Source: a virus
Length of the DNA stretch: 64,000 bases
Strand: one strand, 5' to 3'
Virus record (IMG/VR): IMGVR_UViG_3300025949_000027
Coordinates: 1-64,000 of that record
This document shows positions 17,903-27,694 of the stretch, one piece after another; the stretch's first letter is position 1, and each line of letters opens with the position of its first letter. Under the pieces are notes generated by a model that saw only the letters and a program-made list of their open reading frames with translations, was not told where the DNA came from and did not search any database. Position numbers and translations under genes: made by a program.

Positions 17903-20895
17903 GTCCAACTCCTATTTCATGGGATCTTACCGGAGGACTTGACACCGACAGTGGTCCATTAACAGTTGTACCTGGATCGCACCTAACTCTCGACAACGCA
18001 ATTCAAGAGAGGCGCGGAGAGTGGAGGTCGCGTAACGGAACGACCGTCAGCGATCAGGACACTCTCCCGAACGGGATCGCTCCGACGATCGGAAAGATCG
18101 GAGACGCCGGCATGTTCGCCCTCAACTCCACTCTCGGCACGTACCAGCCGTCTCTTACGTCGAACCGCTGGACTAACGGACTCATCCCGTCTGGACTTCA
18201 GACCAACTACGACATTTCCCGCGTTCCTGTGGTGGCCAGCGATAACCCGGTGTTCGGATTCGCGCAGTATGGGAACCTGTACATCATCGCAAACCTTGAC
18301 AGCGTCGCTCCATCGATCGCCGTTTTCGATTCGCAGGGCAAGACGCACACGAAGATGTCATTGCCTGCGGGAACGTACATCCGCGCCCGGTGCGCCGCGA
18401 CGGCCAGCAGGCTGGTCGCGTACGTAGCTGACTCGTCCGGAAACCTGGTCGCTTACGTGGTGAACGCGTCTACGGGAGCAGTTACCAGCGGAACCATCAA
18501 GACCGGCCTGCACACAACCGCACCATTCATGGCAGCGCTCTGGGATGGATCGTCGGCGACGATTACGGTCGTAGCGCGACTGGCGGCTGGCGACGCTGTC
18601 CGTTTCATGGAGCACAATCCAGCGACGGGCGCACTGGCAACAGATGTATCGCTGGCGGCGATCGTAGGTAACAGCGCGCTTTCGCTGTTTCAGGACTACT
18701 CGAACAGCGGTATCCGGTTCGTCGGGGTCTCTGATACTACCGGACCGACCGTACGGGTTCTCCGCGTGACGTCAGCTGGGGCGATCTCGACAAACTCGCT
18801 CGTCAGTAGCACGGTAGCCGCGACGGCTATCACCGGAGTCGGATGGTCGTCTGGTGCGAACTGGTCAGCGGTCTACTGCGACGCCAGCGCCTTCAAGTCT
18901 CTGCGCATCGCGCGACTGATCGGAGGCATCGTAACGGACGCTGCCGTTATCAACGGAGGGTCCCTGAACGTGACCATCTCCCTGGATGGCGAGGCGTGGT
19001 CCGCCGACGGAACCTCGTTTCAGTTCTTGCTCGGGTATCACAGCAAGACGGCTAGTGATCCGCAGGACTCGTGGCAGATGGCATCGGCGACCATGTCCGG
19101 TCTGACGAACGTCGTGTGGAGAAACGGACGGATTGCGCCTCTCCAGGCCCAGGCCTACATGCTAGGGTCGGCGACCACTCAGTCTGCTCTCTTTCAGAGA
19201 AGCGGCGCCGGCTCTGACGTGTCGAAGTTTGCACTGCCCGTGCTGGCGTCGTACGCGCTGACGGCGGGAACCGCCAAGCGGCAATACTCGCTTGACGTCT
19301 TCACGCAGCAGATCCTGGGAAGTGCTGACATCGGTACTGACGTCAACCGCGGGTTCTCAGTTCAGTACAAGCAAACCGCGTTCATCCCTGGACCTGACGC
19401 GTGCTTCCTGGATGAAGGCAAGTTGTCTCCGATCGGCACCCCTGTGCCGCCACCGCAGCCGGTTGGTGCAGGCGGAGGCGCCGGGTCACTGACTCTGCTC
19501 GGGACGTACAACTACGTTGACGTCTGGGAGGTCCTGGATAGCGACGGTAATGTGTGGCGAAGCCCGCCTAGTGTTCCGTTCACAATTACCCTGACGGGCG
19601 GCCAGCAGTCCGTGAACTTCAGCGACGTGGAGTCGCTCGGCCTAAACGGAACCTTCGGCGGCAGCGCGCAGCAGCGGTTCCGCTTGAAGCGCTACCGTAC
19701 TGCCAACCTCGGAACGGTCTATCGGCTAGTGGCAACTGTGGATAGCAGCGCATCGGACTCTTTCCAGCCGAACATCACGGACACGGCGTCGGACGCCAGC
19801 ATCGTCAGTAGCGAGGTTCTGTATACAACTGGTGAGTTGTCGACGGCCATCACGCCACGGTTCTCCCATATGGCTACCTTCGGCGACCGCCTATGGGGAG
19901 TAAATGCCGACTATCGAACGGAGGTGTGGCCATCGAAGAATCTTCGTTCCGGTCGGCAGCCTGAGTTTGTCGAAGAAGGTGTAGTCGACATCGACGATAA
20001 CTACGGTGACATCACTGGGATCGTCGGCCTAGACGGCAACGGCGTAGCCTTCAAGCGCACGGCGATCTACTTCATCGTCGGCGATGGACTCACGGACGCG
20101 GGCAGCGGTCAGTCACACACGTACCAGCAGGTCGCCACTGGCGTAGGGGCGATTCCTGGATCTCCGATCGTAGTCTCAGGTGACAAAGTATTCTTCGTGA
20201 GCGACCGAGGCATCTACTCCATCGACCGCGGCGGCAACCTCGCGTACATCGGTTCCGGCGTCGACAAGTGGTTCAACCAGCCACTCATCCAGGCTCCCGA
20301 GCGCGTGTACGACGGCCTCTTCGCGCCCAAGCAGAACGAGGTCAGGTTCGTCACCACGAACTACATCCTGGTCTACGACCTGAAGTACAACACCTGGACC
20401 CGCTGGACCGGGCTTTCCGGGATGCGCCGGTGCCTGCTCATCAATGACAAGATGGTCATGTTCAAGACCGACGGGACGGTCTGGCGCGAAGGCGACGAGA
20501 CGGTCAACACCGACAACGGAACGCCCTACAACGGCATCATCCGAAGCGCGTGGGTGCGGCCGACGGACTTCGGGCAGATTCGGCTGTACCGTGGCCTAGT
20601 CCTCGGAGAGCGAACGTCGGGAGGCGGAAACGTCACTCCCACGATGCAAATCTACGAGGACAACTCCGACACGCCCGTCCAGTCGCTCAGTCCGTCGTCG
20701 CCCATCTCCGGGGCTACGCTGGTTATCCAGGCAGAGGCGCGGCCTCAATTTCAGAACTGCTCAACGTTCTCACTCCAGATCACCCTGCCACCGTCCGACA
20801 TCACGACGCGACTTGCCAAATGGGGGGCAGAGATCGGAGTACGACAGCCGAGAGCCCAGAAGCGGTCCGTAGCCGGCGGCGGAAGCTGGCAGTAG
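17893..20895 (+). CDS. tail nozzle / tubular-B-like protein
   Basis: 1000 residues, the start overlapping the HNH gene end by 10 bases. The body is beta-rich with blade-like repeats. Residues about 650-860 contain F-G-D-R-L-W-G, the V-W-P-S segment, a D-D-N-Y-G-D-I-T-G stretch, G-S-P-I-V-V-S-G-D-K-V-F-F-V-S-D-R-G-I-Y and Y-N-T-W-T-R-W, the layout of the large nozzle (T7 gp12-like) proteins that form the beta-propeller end of short tails. The first few hundred bases are less GC-rich than the rest, perhaps a footprint of the adjacent HNH insertion. Confidence 0.65.
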   Translation: MPLSPTPISWDLTGGLDTDSGPLTVVPGSHLTLDNAIQERRGEWRSRNGTTVSDQDTLPNGIAPTIGKIGDAGMFALNSTLGTYQPSLTSNRWTNGLIPSGLQTNYDISRVPVVASDNPVFGFAQYGNLYIIANLDSVAPSIAVFDSQGKTHTKMSLPAGTYIRARCAATASRLVAYVADSSGNLVAYVVNASTGAVTSGTIKTGLHTTAPFMAALWDGSSATITVVARLAAGDAVRFMEHNPATGALATDVSLAAIVGNSALSLFQDYSNSGIRFVGVSDTTGPTVRVLRVTSAGAISTNSLVSSTVAATAITGVGWSSGANWSAVYCDASAFKSLRIARLIGGIVTDAAVINGGSLNVTISLDGEAWSADGTSFQFLLGYHSKTASDPQDSWQMASATMSGLTNVVWRNGRIAPLQAQAYMLGSATTQSALFQRSGAGSDVSKFALPVLASYALTAGTAKRQYSLDVFTQQILGSADIGTDVNRGFSVQYKQTAFIPGPDACFLDEGKLSPIGTPVPPPQPVGAGGGAGSLTLLGTYNYVDVWEVLDSDGNVWRSPPSVPFTITLTGGQQSVNFSDVESLGLNGTFGGSAQQRFRLKRYRTANLGTVYRLVATVDSSASDSFQPNITDTASDASIVSSEVLYTTGELSTAITPRFSHMATFGDRLWGVNADYRTEVWPSKNLRSGRQPEFVEEGVVDIDDNYGDITGIVGLDGNGVAFKRTAIYFIVGDGLTDAGSGQSHTYQQVATGVGAIPGSPIVVSGDKVFFVSDRGIYSIDRGGNLAYIGSGVDKWFNQPLIQAPERVYDGLFAPKQNEVRFVTTNYILVYDLKYNTWTRWTGLSGMRRCLLINDKMVMFKTDGTVWREGDETVNTDNGTPYNGIIRSAWVRPTDFGQIRLYRGLVLGERTSGGGNVTPTMQIYEDNSDTPVQSLSPSSPISGATLVIQAEARPQFQNCSTFSLQITLPPSDITTRLAKWGAEIGVRQPRAQKRSVAGGGSWQ

Positions 20896-20983
20896 GCAAC
20901 GCGTCATGACGGTCGATGTCGGCCGGTTGGGCGACCGCTGAATCTGCTTGCGCCGCGATCGCTCGCAGGTGCACCATTGCTGT

Positions 20984-21454
20984 ATGAAGTTGGCGGCGTT
21001 CGGACTGGTGTTCATGGCTGCACTTGCGGCCGGCTGCGGAGACATCAAGCTCGTCCCCGAGGCGGACAAGATGGTCGACGCCCCGGCCGATGCGAGCCGC
21101 GCCGAGGGACTGATCGCGTCGACCTATCAGATCCCGGCTTCGGAGATGTCGTATCTCGAGGTCTACTGGTACGGCGGGGCGGCCCTGAACTGCAACGACG
21201 GCGGCTTCATCGCCCGCGACGGACATACCTGCGTCGGCGGAGAGCACCTGGACGGAGTGATCATCGTGGCCCGCGACGATCGTTCTTCCCTGTCGGGGAC
21301 CGGATACCTCGCCCATGAGATGCTCCACTTCAAGCTTGGCCTGGACGGCGATCCTGACGAGACGCATTCCCGGCCCGAGTGGGGAACTACCTGGAACCAT
21401 CCTCGCGGCTTGCTGGACGTCGCGAACGACGCCCTGGCCGCCGCTGGGATGTGA
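20984..21454 (+). CDS. lipoprotein with HExxH metalloprotease motif
   Basis: 156 residues from the ATG at 20984. A lipoprotein signal (hydrophobic core then L-A-A-G-C, Cys about residue 18) predicts a lipid anchor. A zinc-protease signature H-E-M-L-H occurs near residue 113, with an E-T-H about a dozen residues later as possible third ligand. The substrate is unknown; a membrane-anchored protease in the tail region could act on the host envelope during entry or lysis. The frame extends upstream to a TTG at 20948, but only the ATG places the signal at the N-terminus. Confidence 0.65.
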   Translation: MKLAAFGLVFMAALAAGCGDIKLVPEADKMVDAPADASRAEGLIASTYQIPASEMSYLEVYWYGGAALNCNDGGFIARDGHTCVGGEHLDGVIIVARDDRSSLSGTGYLAHEMLHFKLGLDGDPDETHSRPEWGTTWNHPRGLLDVANDALAAAGM

Positions 21455-21466
21455 TCGACGCGATCA
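21452..21466. other. hairpin between convergent genes
   Basis: TGATCG (21452-21457) and CGATCA (21461-21466) form a perfect 6-bp stem with a 3-nt loop. The left arm contains the TGA of the rightward lipoprotein gene and the right arm contains the stop of the leftward gene. No T run follows, so termination activity is uncertain. Confidence 0.4.
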
Positions 21467-21904
21467 GCGCTGGCGAACGAAGGTGTCTTTGAACCCGCGA
21501 GCCGTGCGGGTCCACATGGTATCGCCGTTTAGCACGTAGACGAGAGAAGCGGTTTCTGGCTTGCTGTCGAACCGCAGGACGATGTCGTGTCCGGTGGCTG
21601 CCGAGTACCTACCTGATCCGGCGATCTTCTCCGTAGGCCGCGAGTGCCTAGCGTCAACCTGTGCGATGAAGACCGAGAACGTACCGTCGGCCCGCAGGGT
21701 AAGGAAGTCGCGTCCCGAGGGGTCGGCCTCTGACGGATCCTCGAGCCAGCGACCGACCAGCGGGTCATCATCCACGGTCGCCGATGGCGCCACGGGCGCC
21801 AACACAGAGCCGGAGGCGTGGACGTCCCCCTGATTGCTCACCGTCGTCAGCGCCGCCCCGAACAAGATCATGACCCCCGCCACCCAAGCCGTCGTCTTCA
21901 GCAT
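21464..21904 (-). CDS. lone minus-strand membrane-anchored protein (moron candidate)
   Basis: 146 residues from the ATG at 21904 (a TTG at 21922 adds six). A single hydrophobic segment (about residues 4-22) is an uncleaved anchor or signal peptide. The outside part has G-R-W, A-D-G-T-F and several beta strands, like small lipocalin-type domains. It is the only minus-strand gene between 1 and 30 kb, converging on the lipoprotein gene, so it is probably expressed separately from the virion operon, for example in the lysogen. A cell-surface or superinfection role is possible but not shown. Confidence 0.6.
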   Translation of the reverse strand: MLKTTAWVAGVMILFGAALTTVSNQGDVHASGSVLAPVAPSATVDDDPLVGRWLEDPSEADPSGRDFLTLRADGTFSVFIAQVDARHSRPTEKIAGSGRYSAATGHDIVLRFDSKPETASLVYVLNGDTMWTRTARGFKDTFVRQR

Positions 21905-21987
21905 GCGTACATGGTGCGACAAGGCGACCCGGATGCCAATCCTGAACGTTCGCCCAGCGATGTAGCGCCCGCAACAAGGCTTACGGA

Positions 21988-22090
21988 TTGACTTTCAGCG
22001 GGTTCCGTGCTCTCATTTTCGTGAGCCAAGCGGAATCGGCCCAAGCGTTGTCCTGGCCACAGCTCGAACGTTCGTTCGTGCGAGGTCAGC
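21988..22090 (+). promoter_or_regulatory. late promoter and structured leader, copy 3 (internal virion operon)
   Basis: TTGACT (21988-21993), 17-bp spacer, TCTCAT (22011-22016) preceded by TGC. The predicted transcript begins near GAGCCAAGCGG, with CCAAGCG boxes at 22026-22032 and 22041-22047 (15 nt apart). A hairpin follows: CTGGCC (22053-22058) with GGTCAG (22084-22089) and apical GAAC (22066-22069) with GTTC (22074-22077). The Shine-Dalgarno GAGG (22082-22085) lies inside the stem, so the TTG start at 22091 may be under structural control. Confidence 0.7.
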
Positions 22091-23983
22091 TTGGGCGGAT
22101 TCTTCGATCCTGAAGCGCGTCAGAAGGCGATTGACGCCGCGACCCAGGCAGCTAGCTCGGGTGGCGATGCTCAGAAGGCATTCACCGACGCCCTCGGCGG
22201 GTCCAGTGGCAGCGTTTCGAATGTCGTTGAGTCGATCCCGGTTGTCGGTCCGGTAATCCAGAAGACCTTCGATCCGAAGGCGCCGACCGACCTGACGAAG
22301 ACCGACGCCTACAAGGCGACGCAGGATTTCAATACGCAGTTGGCCCAGCAGCAGGCGGCGAATGGGCCGTCGGCAACGCCGACCGTGGGCAAAGACCCGG
22401 CGGCGAAGACCGCGCTGACGCAGTCCCAGCAGCAGCAGCAGGGCGCACAGGCCGCCTACGACAAGGCGGTAGCGGACGCACAGGCTGCAGCTCAGTCAGC
22501 GAACGGAGGCGGGATCGGCGGGTCTATCGCGTCGTCGGTTTCTGTCATGACCAATCCGACGGTCAAGGCTGCGAAGGCCGCCTTAGACGCCGCGACCCAG
22601 GCGGCCCAGCAAGCCCAGCAGGCTTACGACGGAAGTACAAACCCGGCGCTGAATGTCACGGCCCCGACGGTTGCCAACGCGCCTCTCATCCAGGCCGGGA
22701 CGGTATCAGCCGGGCAGGTGACGGCCCCGGTCATCACGGGACCGGGTGCGATCTCAGCCCCGGTCATCGCCGCGCCCACGCCGATCTCAGCCATCTACAA
22801 CACGGCCCCGACGGCTACCGCTGGGAGCATGACCGCGCCAGGCGACATCGCCGCCCAGAACATCGACCGGATCAAGCTCGATACCACGAACTCGGATGCC
22901 AGCCGCCAGCAATTCTTGCAGGCACTGGCATTGTCACAGGGAGCGGCCGAAGGGAACGCCCCGAGCGCTGCCGAGGCGTTGCTACAGAGGGGCATCGACG
23001 AGAACGTCGGCACTGCCTACGGACTGGCGGCGTCTCTTCAGGGACGTAACCCGGGGCTCGCCCTGCGCACTGGCGCGATCTCGGCGTCTGACGCCATCGC
23101 GAAGTCGGCCGCCGACATGGCGGCGCTTCGGGCAACTGAGATGGCGACTGCTCGCCAGCAGTACGGCAGCATGGCCGGCCAGCTCAATCAGAACGACATC
23201 ACGCAGGCGGGCCAGCAGCTCAGCGCCGATGTCAGCGTCGCGGAAGCGAACGCTTCGAACATGCTGGATGCGGCGAAGTCGAACCAGTCGACGAAGCTTC
23301 AGACGTCGATCGCTAACCTGAACGCGCAGACGCAGACGGCGCTGGCGAACCTTCAGGCGGCCGTGTCGACGAACAACGCGAACCAGGCAGCGGACATGCA
23401 AGCCAAGGTCGCGAACCTTACGGCCACGACGCAAGTAGCGACGCAGAACGCGCTAGACGCCACGAACACGAACATCGCGAACCTGAACGCACAACTCGAC
23501 GTCCTGAAGAAGAACGCCGATCTCGCGATGAAGGCCGGAGAGGACAACCAGGCCGCCGACCTGCAGTCGCAGATCGCGAACCTGAACGCATCGCTCAAGG
23601 CCGCGGAAGACAACCAGGTGATGCTCCACAACACCCTGGTCGACAACGCGAACCTTAAGGCCCAGGCGGACCAGTTCAACGCAGGTACATCCCTCAAGGT
23701 CGACCAGCTGAATCAGAGCGCAGATCTACAGCAGCAGGTCATCAACGACGCCCGCCGCCAGGGGTTCACCGACGACCAGATCAAGCTTCTGCTTGCACAA
23801 CTCGGCGTGACGACGACGAACGCCCAGACGCAGGCGAACTTCGACTCTAGTCAGCAGGCGTTCTACGGGAAGCTGATCGCGTCGCTAGGAACGGCGGCTG
23901 CTGGCGGAGCTGGTGGAGGTGCCGTGGCCGGTGGCGCCGTGCCAACACAGATCGGCGCTAACGGATCTCCGATCTTGGAATGA
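22091..23983 (+). CDS. coiled-coil internal virion protein
   Basis: 630 residues, start TTG at 22091 just after the leader. The N-terminal third is Ala/Gln-rich with short hydrophobic patches. Residues about 390-560 are a long repetitive coiled coil with the recurring phrase (I/V)-A-N-L-N-A/T at spacings of roughly 20-30 residues, and the C-terminus is Gly/Ala-rich. The class and position (after the nozzle, before two further helical proteins) fit ejection-type internal virion proteins that build a channel across the envelope. Function inferred. Confidence 0.6.
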   Translation: MGGFFDPEARQKAIDAATQAASSGGDAQKAFTDALGGSSGSVSNVVESIPVVGPVIQKTFDPKAPTDLTKTDAYKATQDFNTQLAQQQAANGPSATPTVGKDPAAKTALTQSQQQQQGAQAAYDKAVADAQAAAQSANGGGIGGSIASSVSVMTNPTVKAAKAALDAATQAAQQAQQAYDGSTNPALNVTAPTVANAPLIQAGTVSAGQVTAPVITGPGAISAPVIAAPTPISAIYNTAPTATAGSMTAPGDIAAQNIDRIKLDTTNSDASRQQFLQALALSQGAAEGNAPSAAEALLQRGIDENVGTAYGLAASLQGRNPGLALRTGAISASDAIAKSAADMAALRATEMATARQQYGSMAGQLNQNDITQAGQQLSADVSVAEANASNMLDAAKSNQSTKLQTSIANLNAQTQTALANLQAAVSTNNANQAADMQAKVANLTATTQVATQNALDATNTNIANLNAQLDVLKKNADLAMKAGEDNQAADLQSQIANLNASLKAAEDNQVMLHNTLVDNANLKAQADQFNAGTSLKVDQLNQSADLQQQVINDARRQGFTDDQIKLLLAQLGVTTTNAQTQANFDSSQQAFYGKLIASLGTAAAGGAGGGAVAGGAVPTQIGANGSPILE

Positions 23984-23990
23984 GGATCTG

Positions 23991-25811
23991 ATGGCAACCA
24001 ACCAAGACGACGATACCGACCTCCTGGAACAGCATGCCGCCGCGCCCGTGCAACCAACGGTCGCTGGAGCGCCCATGGTACCCGGCGTGGTCGCGCCTGG
24101 GAATCCGATGTTTCCCGAACTTGAGGTCCGCCACAAGGACGGGCCTGACATCACCTCGACAACGTCGAAGCCAGCACTGGCTCCCGAGCAGATCGACGCA
24201 CTGAAGGGTCACAAGGACCTGCTCGAAGGCGCGAAGAAGATCGCCGACGAGACCATGGAGCAGAGCCAGGCTACCCACTACCTGGAACAACTCGCACGCG
24301 AGAAGGTTGCCGCCGAGACTGCTCGCCAAGAGCAGGCGTACCTAGGCGTTGACGACAAGGCGCTAGCGAACATCGACGCCCACGCGGCGCACCTGCGGGA
24401 CGCCGTGCAGCGGTACGAGTCGATGCCTCTGCCGTCTCTGTTCGGGGATAAGACGACCGGCAGGCAAGCGCTGATGGGGCTAGGACTCGCCCTGGGTGCA
24501 CTCGGAAGCGCGGCGTCTGCACAAGCGAACGCCCGCCTCGGCGGCGGTGGCCAGGCACCAGATACCGTCGGCGAAATCATCAAGAACGACCTAGACCGCC
24601 AGCGGCAGAACATCAAGGAGATGTCAGACCGCGTGGCCATGGCGAAGGCCGGCGTCGACGACGCTATTCAGGCGCGGAAACTTCTGCTTGCCGACGTGGA
24701 TGCTCGCGGGGCCACGGCATTCAAGAGAATCGCCGCGATCGCGAAGGCCAACCTTGGATCCCAGGGGCTTGCCCAGGACGCCATCGACAATCATCAGGCC
24801 TACCTGGACGCCCAGAAGAACTACCAGGAGTCAGTCGACCGCACGGTCGCCGGGCTGACCCAGACGCACACGACATCGGCGCAGCAAGAGGCCGATACGA
24901 CGACTACGCGCTCTGGGCAGGACAAGGCGCCAAAGGACAGCCTGGCAAGCCTACGCCGCGAGCGCATCGCTGCAAATATCGAGGAGTACAATAAGGCAGC
25001 CGAAGAACTGAAGAAGCTCGGTCCTGACGTCATCACTCCGGAGGTCCTTGACAGGGTACAGCGCAACGAGACGGCGCTGCATGCGGCGGATCAGGCGCAT
25101 GGCATCACTGGCGTCGTTGGCGTCGTCGCAGGACGAGCAGCAGAGTTCGTCCCCAAGGGGAAATACGACGGTCTGACGGACGACCAGGCGAGAGCGATGC
25201 AGGCAATCGACACCATGCTTCAGCATGGGTCAGAGATGCAGCCGTCTACCGGCGTCGAGGTGTCAGAGCAGTGGAAGGGCACGAATCGGCCGAAGCCTGG
25301 CACGTCCCAGGACGTGGTGAACGAACGACTCAAGCACCTGATCCAGGCCGGACAGGACTACCGTGCGATCATTGATCCGAACCGCATTGGCTCACGGGCC
25401 GACGCTGCTGCCGCAGGCGAGCCGGCTCCGTCGTTTCTGGCCAAGCCTGGCGCCGTCAGCGGCAACTCCGTCCGCAACCTGACTCCATCGGCGGTCCCGC
25501 AGGCAGTGAACCCAGATGACCCTAACGCGGCGAACGCAAGCCGGCCGCTCGAGGAAGATGCGGGCGCCGAAGAGTTGCCACCGGCAACCAAGGCGACGCC
25601 CACTACCAAGACGTTCCAGGGCAAGGCAGGGAATCACGCCCCCGCCACGATGCAGCCGATGAAGGCGCCGGCAGCTTCCGCGACGCCTGACATTCCCCGG
25701 ACACTGACGCCGGCAAAGATCAAGTTCATCGAGCAGGCGAAGAAGGAGCATTTCATGCCGCCGCCGAACGTTTTGAAGGAACTCGGCTTGACCCAGGAGG
25801 ACTTCGACTAA
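23991..25811 (+). CDS. helical internal virion protein
   Basis: 606 residues from the ATG at 23991 (TGAGGA upstream); the frame is open further left but over the preceding gene. Largely helical and charged, with an Ala/Gly hydrophobic patch (about 160-185) and a Pro/Ala-rich linker (about 485-560) before a short helical end. Second of three consecutive long helical genes; likely part of the internal or ejected protein set. No enzymatic motif seen. Confidence 0.55.
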   Translation: MATNQDDDTDLLEQHAAAPVQPTVAGAPMVPGVVAPGNPMFPELEVRHKDGPDITSTTSKPALAPEQIDALKGHKDLLEGAKKIADETMEQSQATHYLEQLAREKVAAETARQEQAYLGVDDKALANIDAHAAHLRDAVQRYESMPLPSLFGDKTTGRQALMGLGLALGALGSAASAQANARLGGGGQAPDTVGEIIKNDLDRQRQNIKEMSDRVAMAKAGVDDAIQARKLLLADVDARGATAFKRIAAIAKANLGSQGLAQDAIDNHQAYLDAQKNYQESVDRTVAGLTQTHTTSAQQEADTTTTRSGQDKAPKDSLASLRRERIAANIEEYNKAAEELKKLGPDVITPEVLDRVQRNETALHAADQAHGITGVVGVVAGRAAEFVPKGKYDGLTDDQARAMQAIDTMLQHGSEMQPSTGVEVSEQWKGTNRPKPGTSQDVVNERLKHLIQAGQDYRAIIDPNRIGSRADAAAAGEPAPSFLAKPGAVSGNSVRNLTPSAVPQAVNPDDPNAANASRPLEEDAGAEELPPATKATPTTKTFQGKAGNHAPATMQPMKAPAASATPDIPRTLTPAKIKFIEQAKKEHFMPPPNVLKELGLTQEDFD

Positions 25812-27694
25812 TGGCCGATCCGATCAGCCCTGAACTGCTGGCGGCCTATCGTGAGGCGCTGTCCGAGACGAGCCGCGCTCCTATCGCTGCGCCTGACGTG
25901 CCAACGTCCGTTCCTGCTGCGCCCGCCGCTGCAGCAGCGGCCCCCGGTGGCGACATGGTGTCCAAGTTCCTGGCCGGTGCCTCGCCGCAGACCCACGCCG
26001 CGATCCAGGACTTCCACGACGGTCCGAATGGAAACGACCCTGACCAGCGGGTACGCGACCTGCTGGCGAAGCAGTACCCGCCTGGCATGTCGGCGAAGGA
26101 CATCACGGCGAAGCTGGCGGCCGACAAGGCGGCGGTGGGTAAGAGCGTCGGGCCTGGCGAGACATTCCTGTCCCAGTTCGCCAACAGCGCCGGCCTTGGT
26201 TTCGGAGACGAGGCGGGGGCGGCTACGCAGCGAGCCTACGACATGGTGACTGGAACGCCGTCGTCATACACGGCGATCCGAGACAACATGCGCGCGCGGA
26301 GAGAGGCCGGATCGGCACAGCACCGCGGGGCTTCGATCGCTGGCGACCTGGCGGGCGGGGCGCTACTGGGGGCCATGATCCCCGTGCCGTCGACCCTCGG
26401 CCGAGCCACGGCCCTCGGGGCCGGATTCGGGGCTGCATCTGGAGCAGGCAACAGCGACGCGGACATCGACTCGACGCAGTTCGCTGGTGATGTCGTCAAG
26501 GGCGCCGGAATCGGCGGCATGGCCGGGGCCGCCGGCTACAAGCTGACGAAGTACATCAACGATGCCCCGGAGCGCCAGACTGACGCGACCATGCGGAAGA
26601 TCGTTGGCCGAGGAGGGGAGGGCGCCCAGAAGGAGGCCGATGCCGTCCAGGACTCGGTCCTCTATGCGCTGAAGGAGCACCCCGAGGTCAAGTCGACCGT
26701 GGGCCAGCCCAAGGAAACGATCCGCACCGCCGAGACGGCGATCGCCGGTCGCAGCGCTGGAAATACCAGCATTTACGACGGGGCGACGGAAGTATCTGCC
26801 AAGGCTGCGGAGAAGTCTGCCCAGGCGGAAGCGGCCCGCCTTCAGTCCCTCGCCGAAGAGGCCGAGCACGAGGCCGAGAAGAAGGCCGGAACCATCCCGG
26901 CGATTCAGAAGGCCATCGAACGGCACAGCAAGAACGCCGACAAGTACGTCAACCCCGATCTCAACGCCAGGGCGGCTATGAACGCGTCCAAGCGAGAGAT
27001 TGAACTGGCGGAGACTCAGGCCGCCATCGATGCCGCCAAGGAACAGGCGGCCTCCCTGCGCGCCCAGGCGCAGGCGGCGATTGAGAACGGTGCTGCCGGC
27101 GGTGGCGTGGCCACCGATGCCATCAAGGACGCCATCTCCAAGAGCGGCGTCCCGGGTCGCGATCATGGCCCAGCGATCGCCAAGTTCGGCAAGGCTCTGG
27201 ACGAGCTGGCCGGTGGACGTTCGCGGATACCGGCGCGCGAGGTGCGCGACTGGATCACCGACTACCTCGGGCCGAACACGATGCCATCCGCCGAGACCAC
27301 GACCGAGCAGGCCAAGCAAGGCGCCAGGATCGCCGCCCGCGACGTCCTGACAAAGCACGTCGCGGACACGCTGGGGGAAGACGCGGCCAAGCAGGTCGCC
27401 GACAACAACCGTGCCATCACGGGTCTGTCGACGATCCGCGACATCGCCGAGACGAACGCGCGCAAGGGACGCTACCGCCCGGAAGACCTACAGGGCCAGG
27501 GGTTCAAGGCGTCTACCATCGGCAAGGTAAAGCACGCGATCGGTGACGCAGCTACGGCCGTCGCTGGAAGCGCCCCGATCCAGGCCGCGGGCGGGAGTGC
27601 GATCGGAAACGGTGTCGCTGGCGCCGTGGCTCAGCCCGCAATCGACCTGGCCACTCTTCGGGCGAAGGCGAAGCAGACCATCTTCGGTGACTGA
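25811..27694 (+). CDS. helical internal virion protein with hydrophobic central segment
   Basis: 627 residues, the start overlapping the previous stop (TAATG). Residues about 170-250 are glycine/alanine-rich and hydrophobic, suitable for membrane insertion. Residues about 320-440 are a charged coiled coil, followed by another helical domain. It resembles pore-forming ejection proteins in composition, which is inference only. No lytic transglycosylase motif was found in it. Confidence 0.55.
   Translation: MADPISPELLAAYREALSETSRAPIAAPDVPTSVPAAPAAAAAAPGGDMVSKFLAGASPQTHAAIQDFHDGPNGNDPDQRVRDLLAKQYPPGMSAKDITAKLAADKAAVGKSVGPGETFLSQFANSAGLGFGDEAGAATQRAYDMVTGTPSSYTAIRDNMRARREAGSAQHRGASIAGDLAGGALLGAMIPVPSTLGRATALGAGFGAASGAGNSDADIDSTQFAGDVVKGAGIGGMAGAAGYKLTKYINDAPERQTDATMRKIVGRGGEGAQKEADAVQDSVLYALKEHPEVKSTVGQPKETIRTAETAIAGRSAGNTSIYDGATEVSAKAAEKSAQAEAARLQSLAEEAEHEAEKKAGTIPAIQKAIERHSKNADKYVNPDLNARAAMNASKREIELAETQAAIDAAKEQAASLRAQAQAAIENGAAGGGVATDAIKDAISKSGVPGRDHGPAIAKFGKALDELAGGRSRIPAREVRDWITDYLGPNTMPSAETTTEQAKQGARIAARDVLTKHVADTLGEDAAKQVADNNRAITGLSTIRDIAETNARKGRYRPEDLQGQGFKASTIGKVKHAIGDAATAVAGSAPIQAAGGSAIGNGVAGAVAQPAIDLATLRAKAKQTIFGD

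Noticed and set aside
20906-20941. 11-codon frame after the nozzle gene
   Set aside because: Too short, no ribosome site and no overlap coupling.
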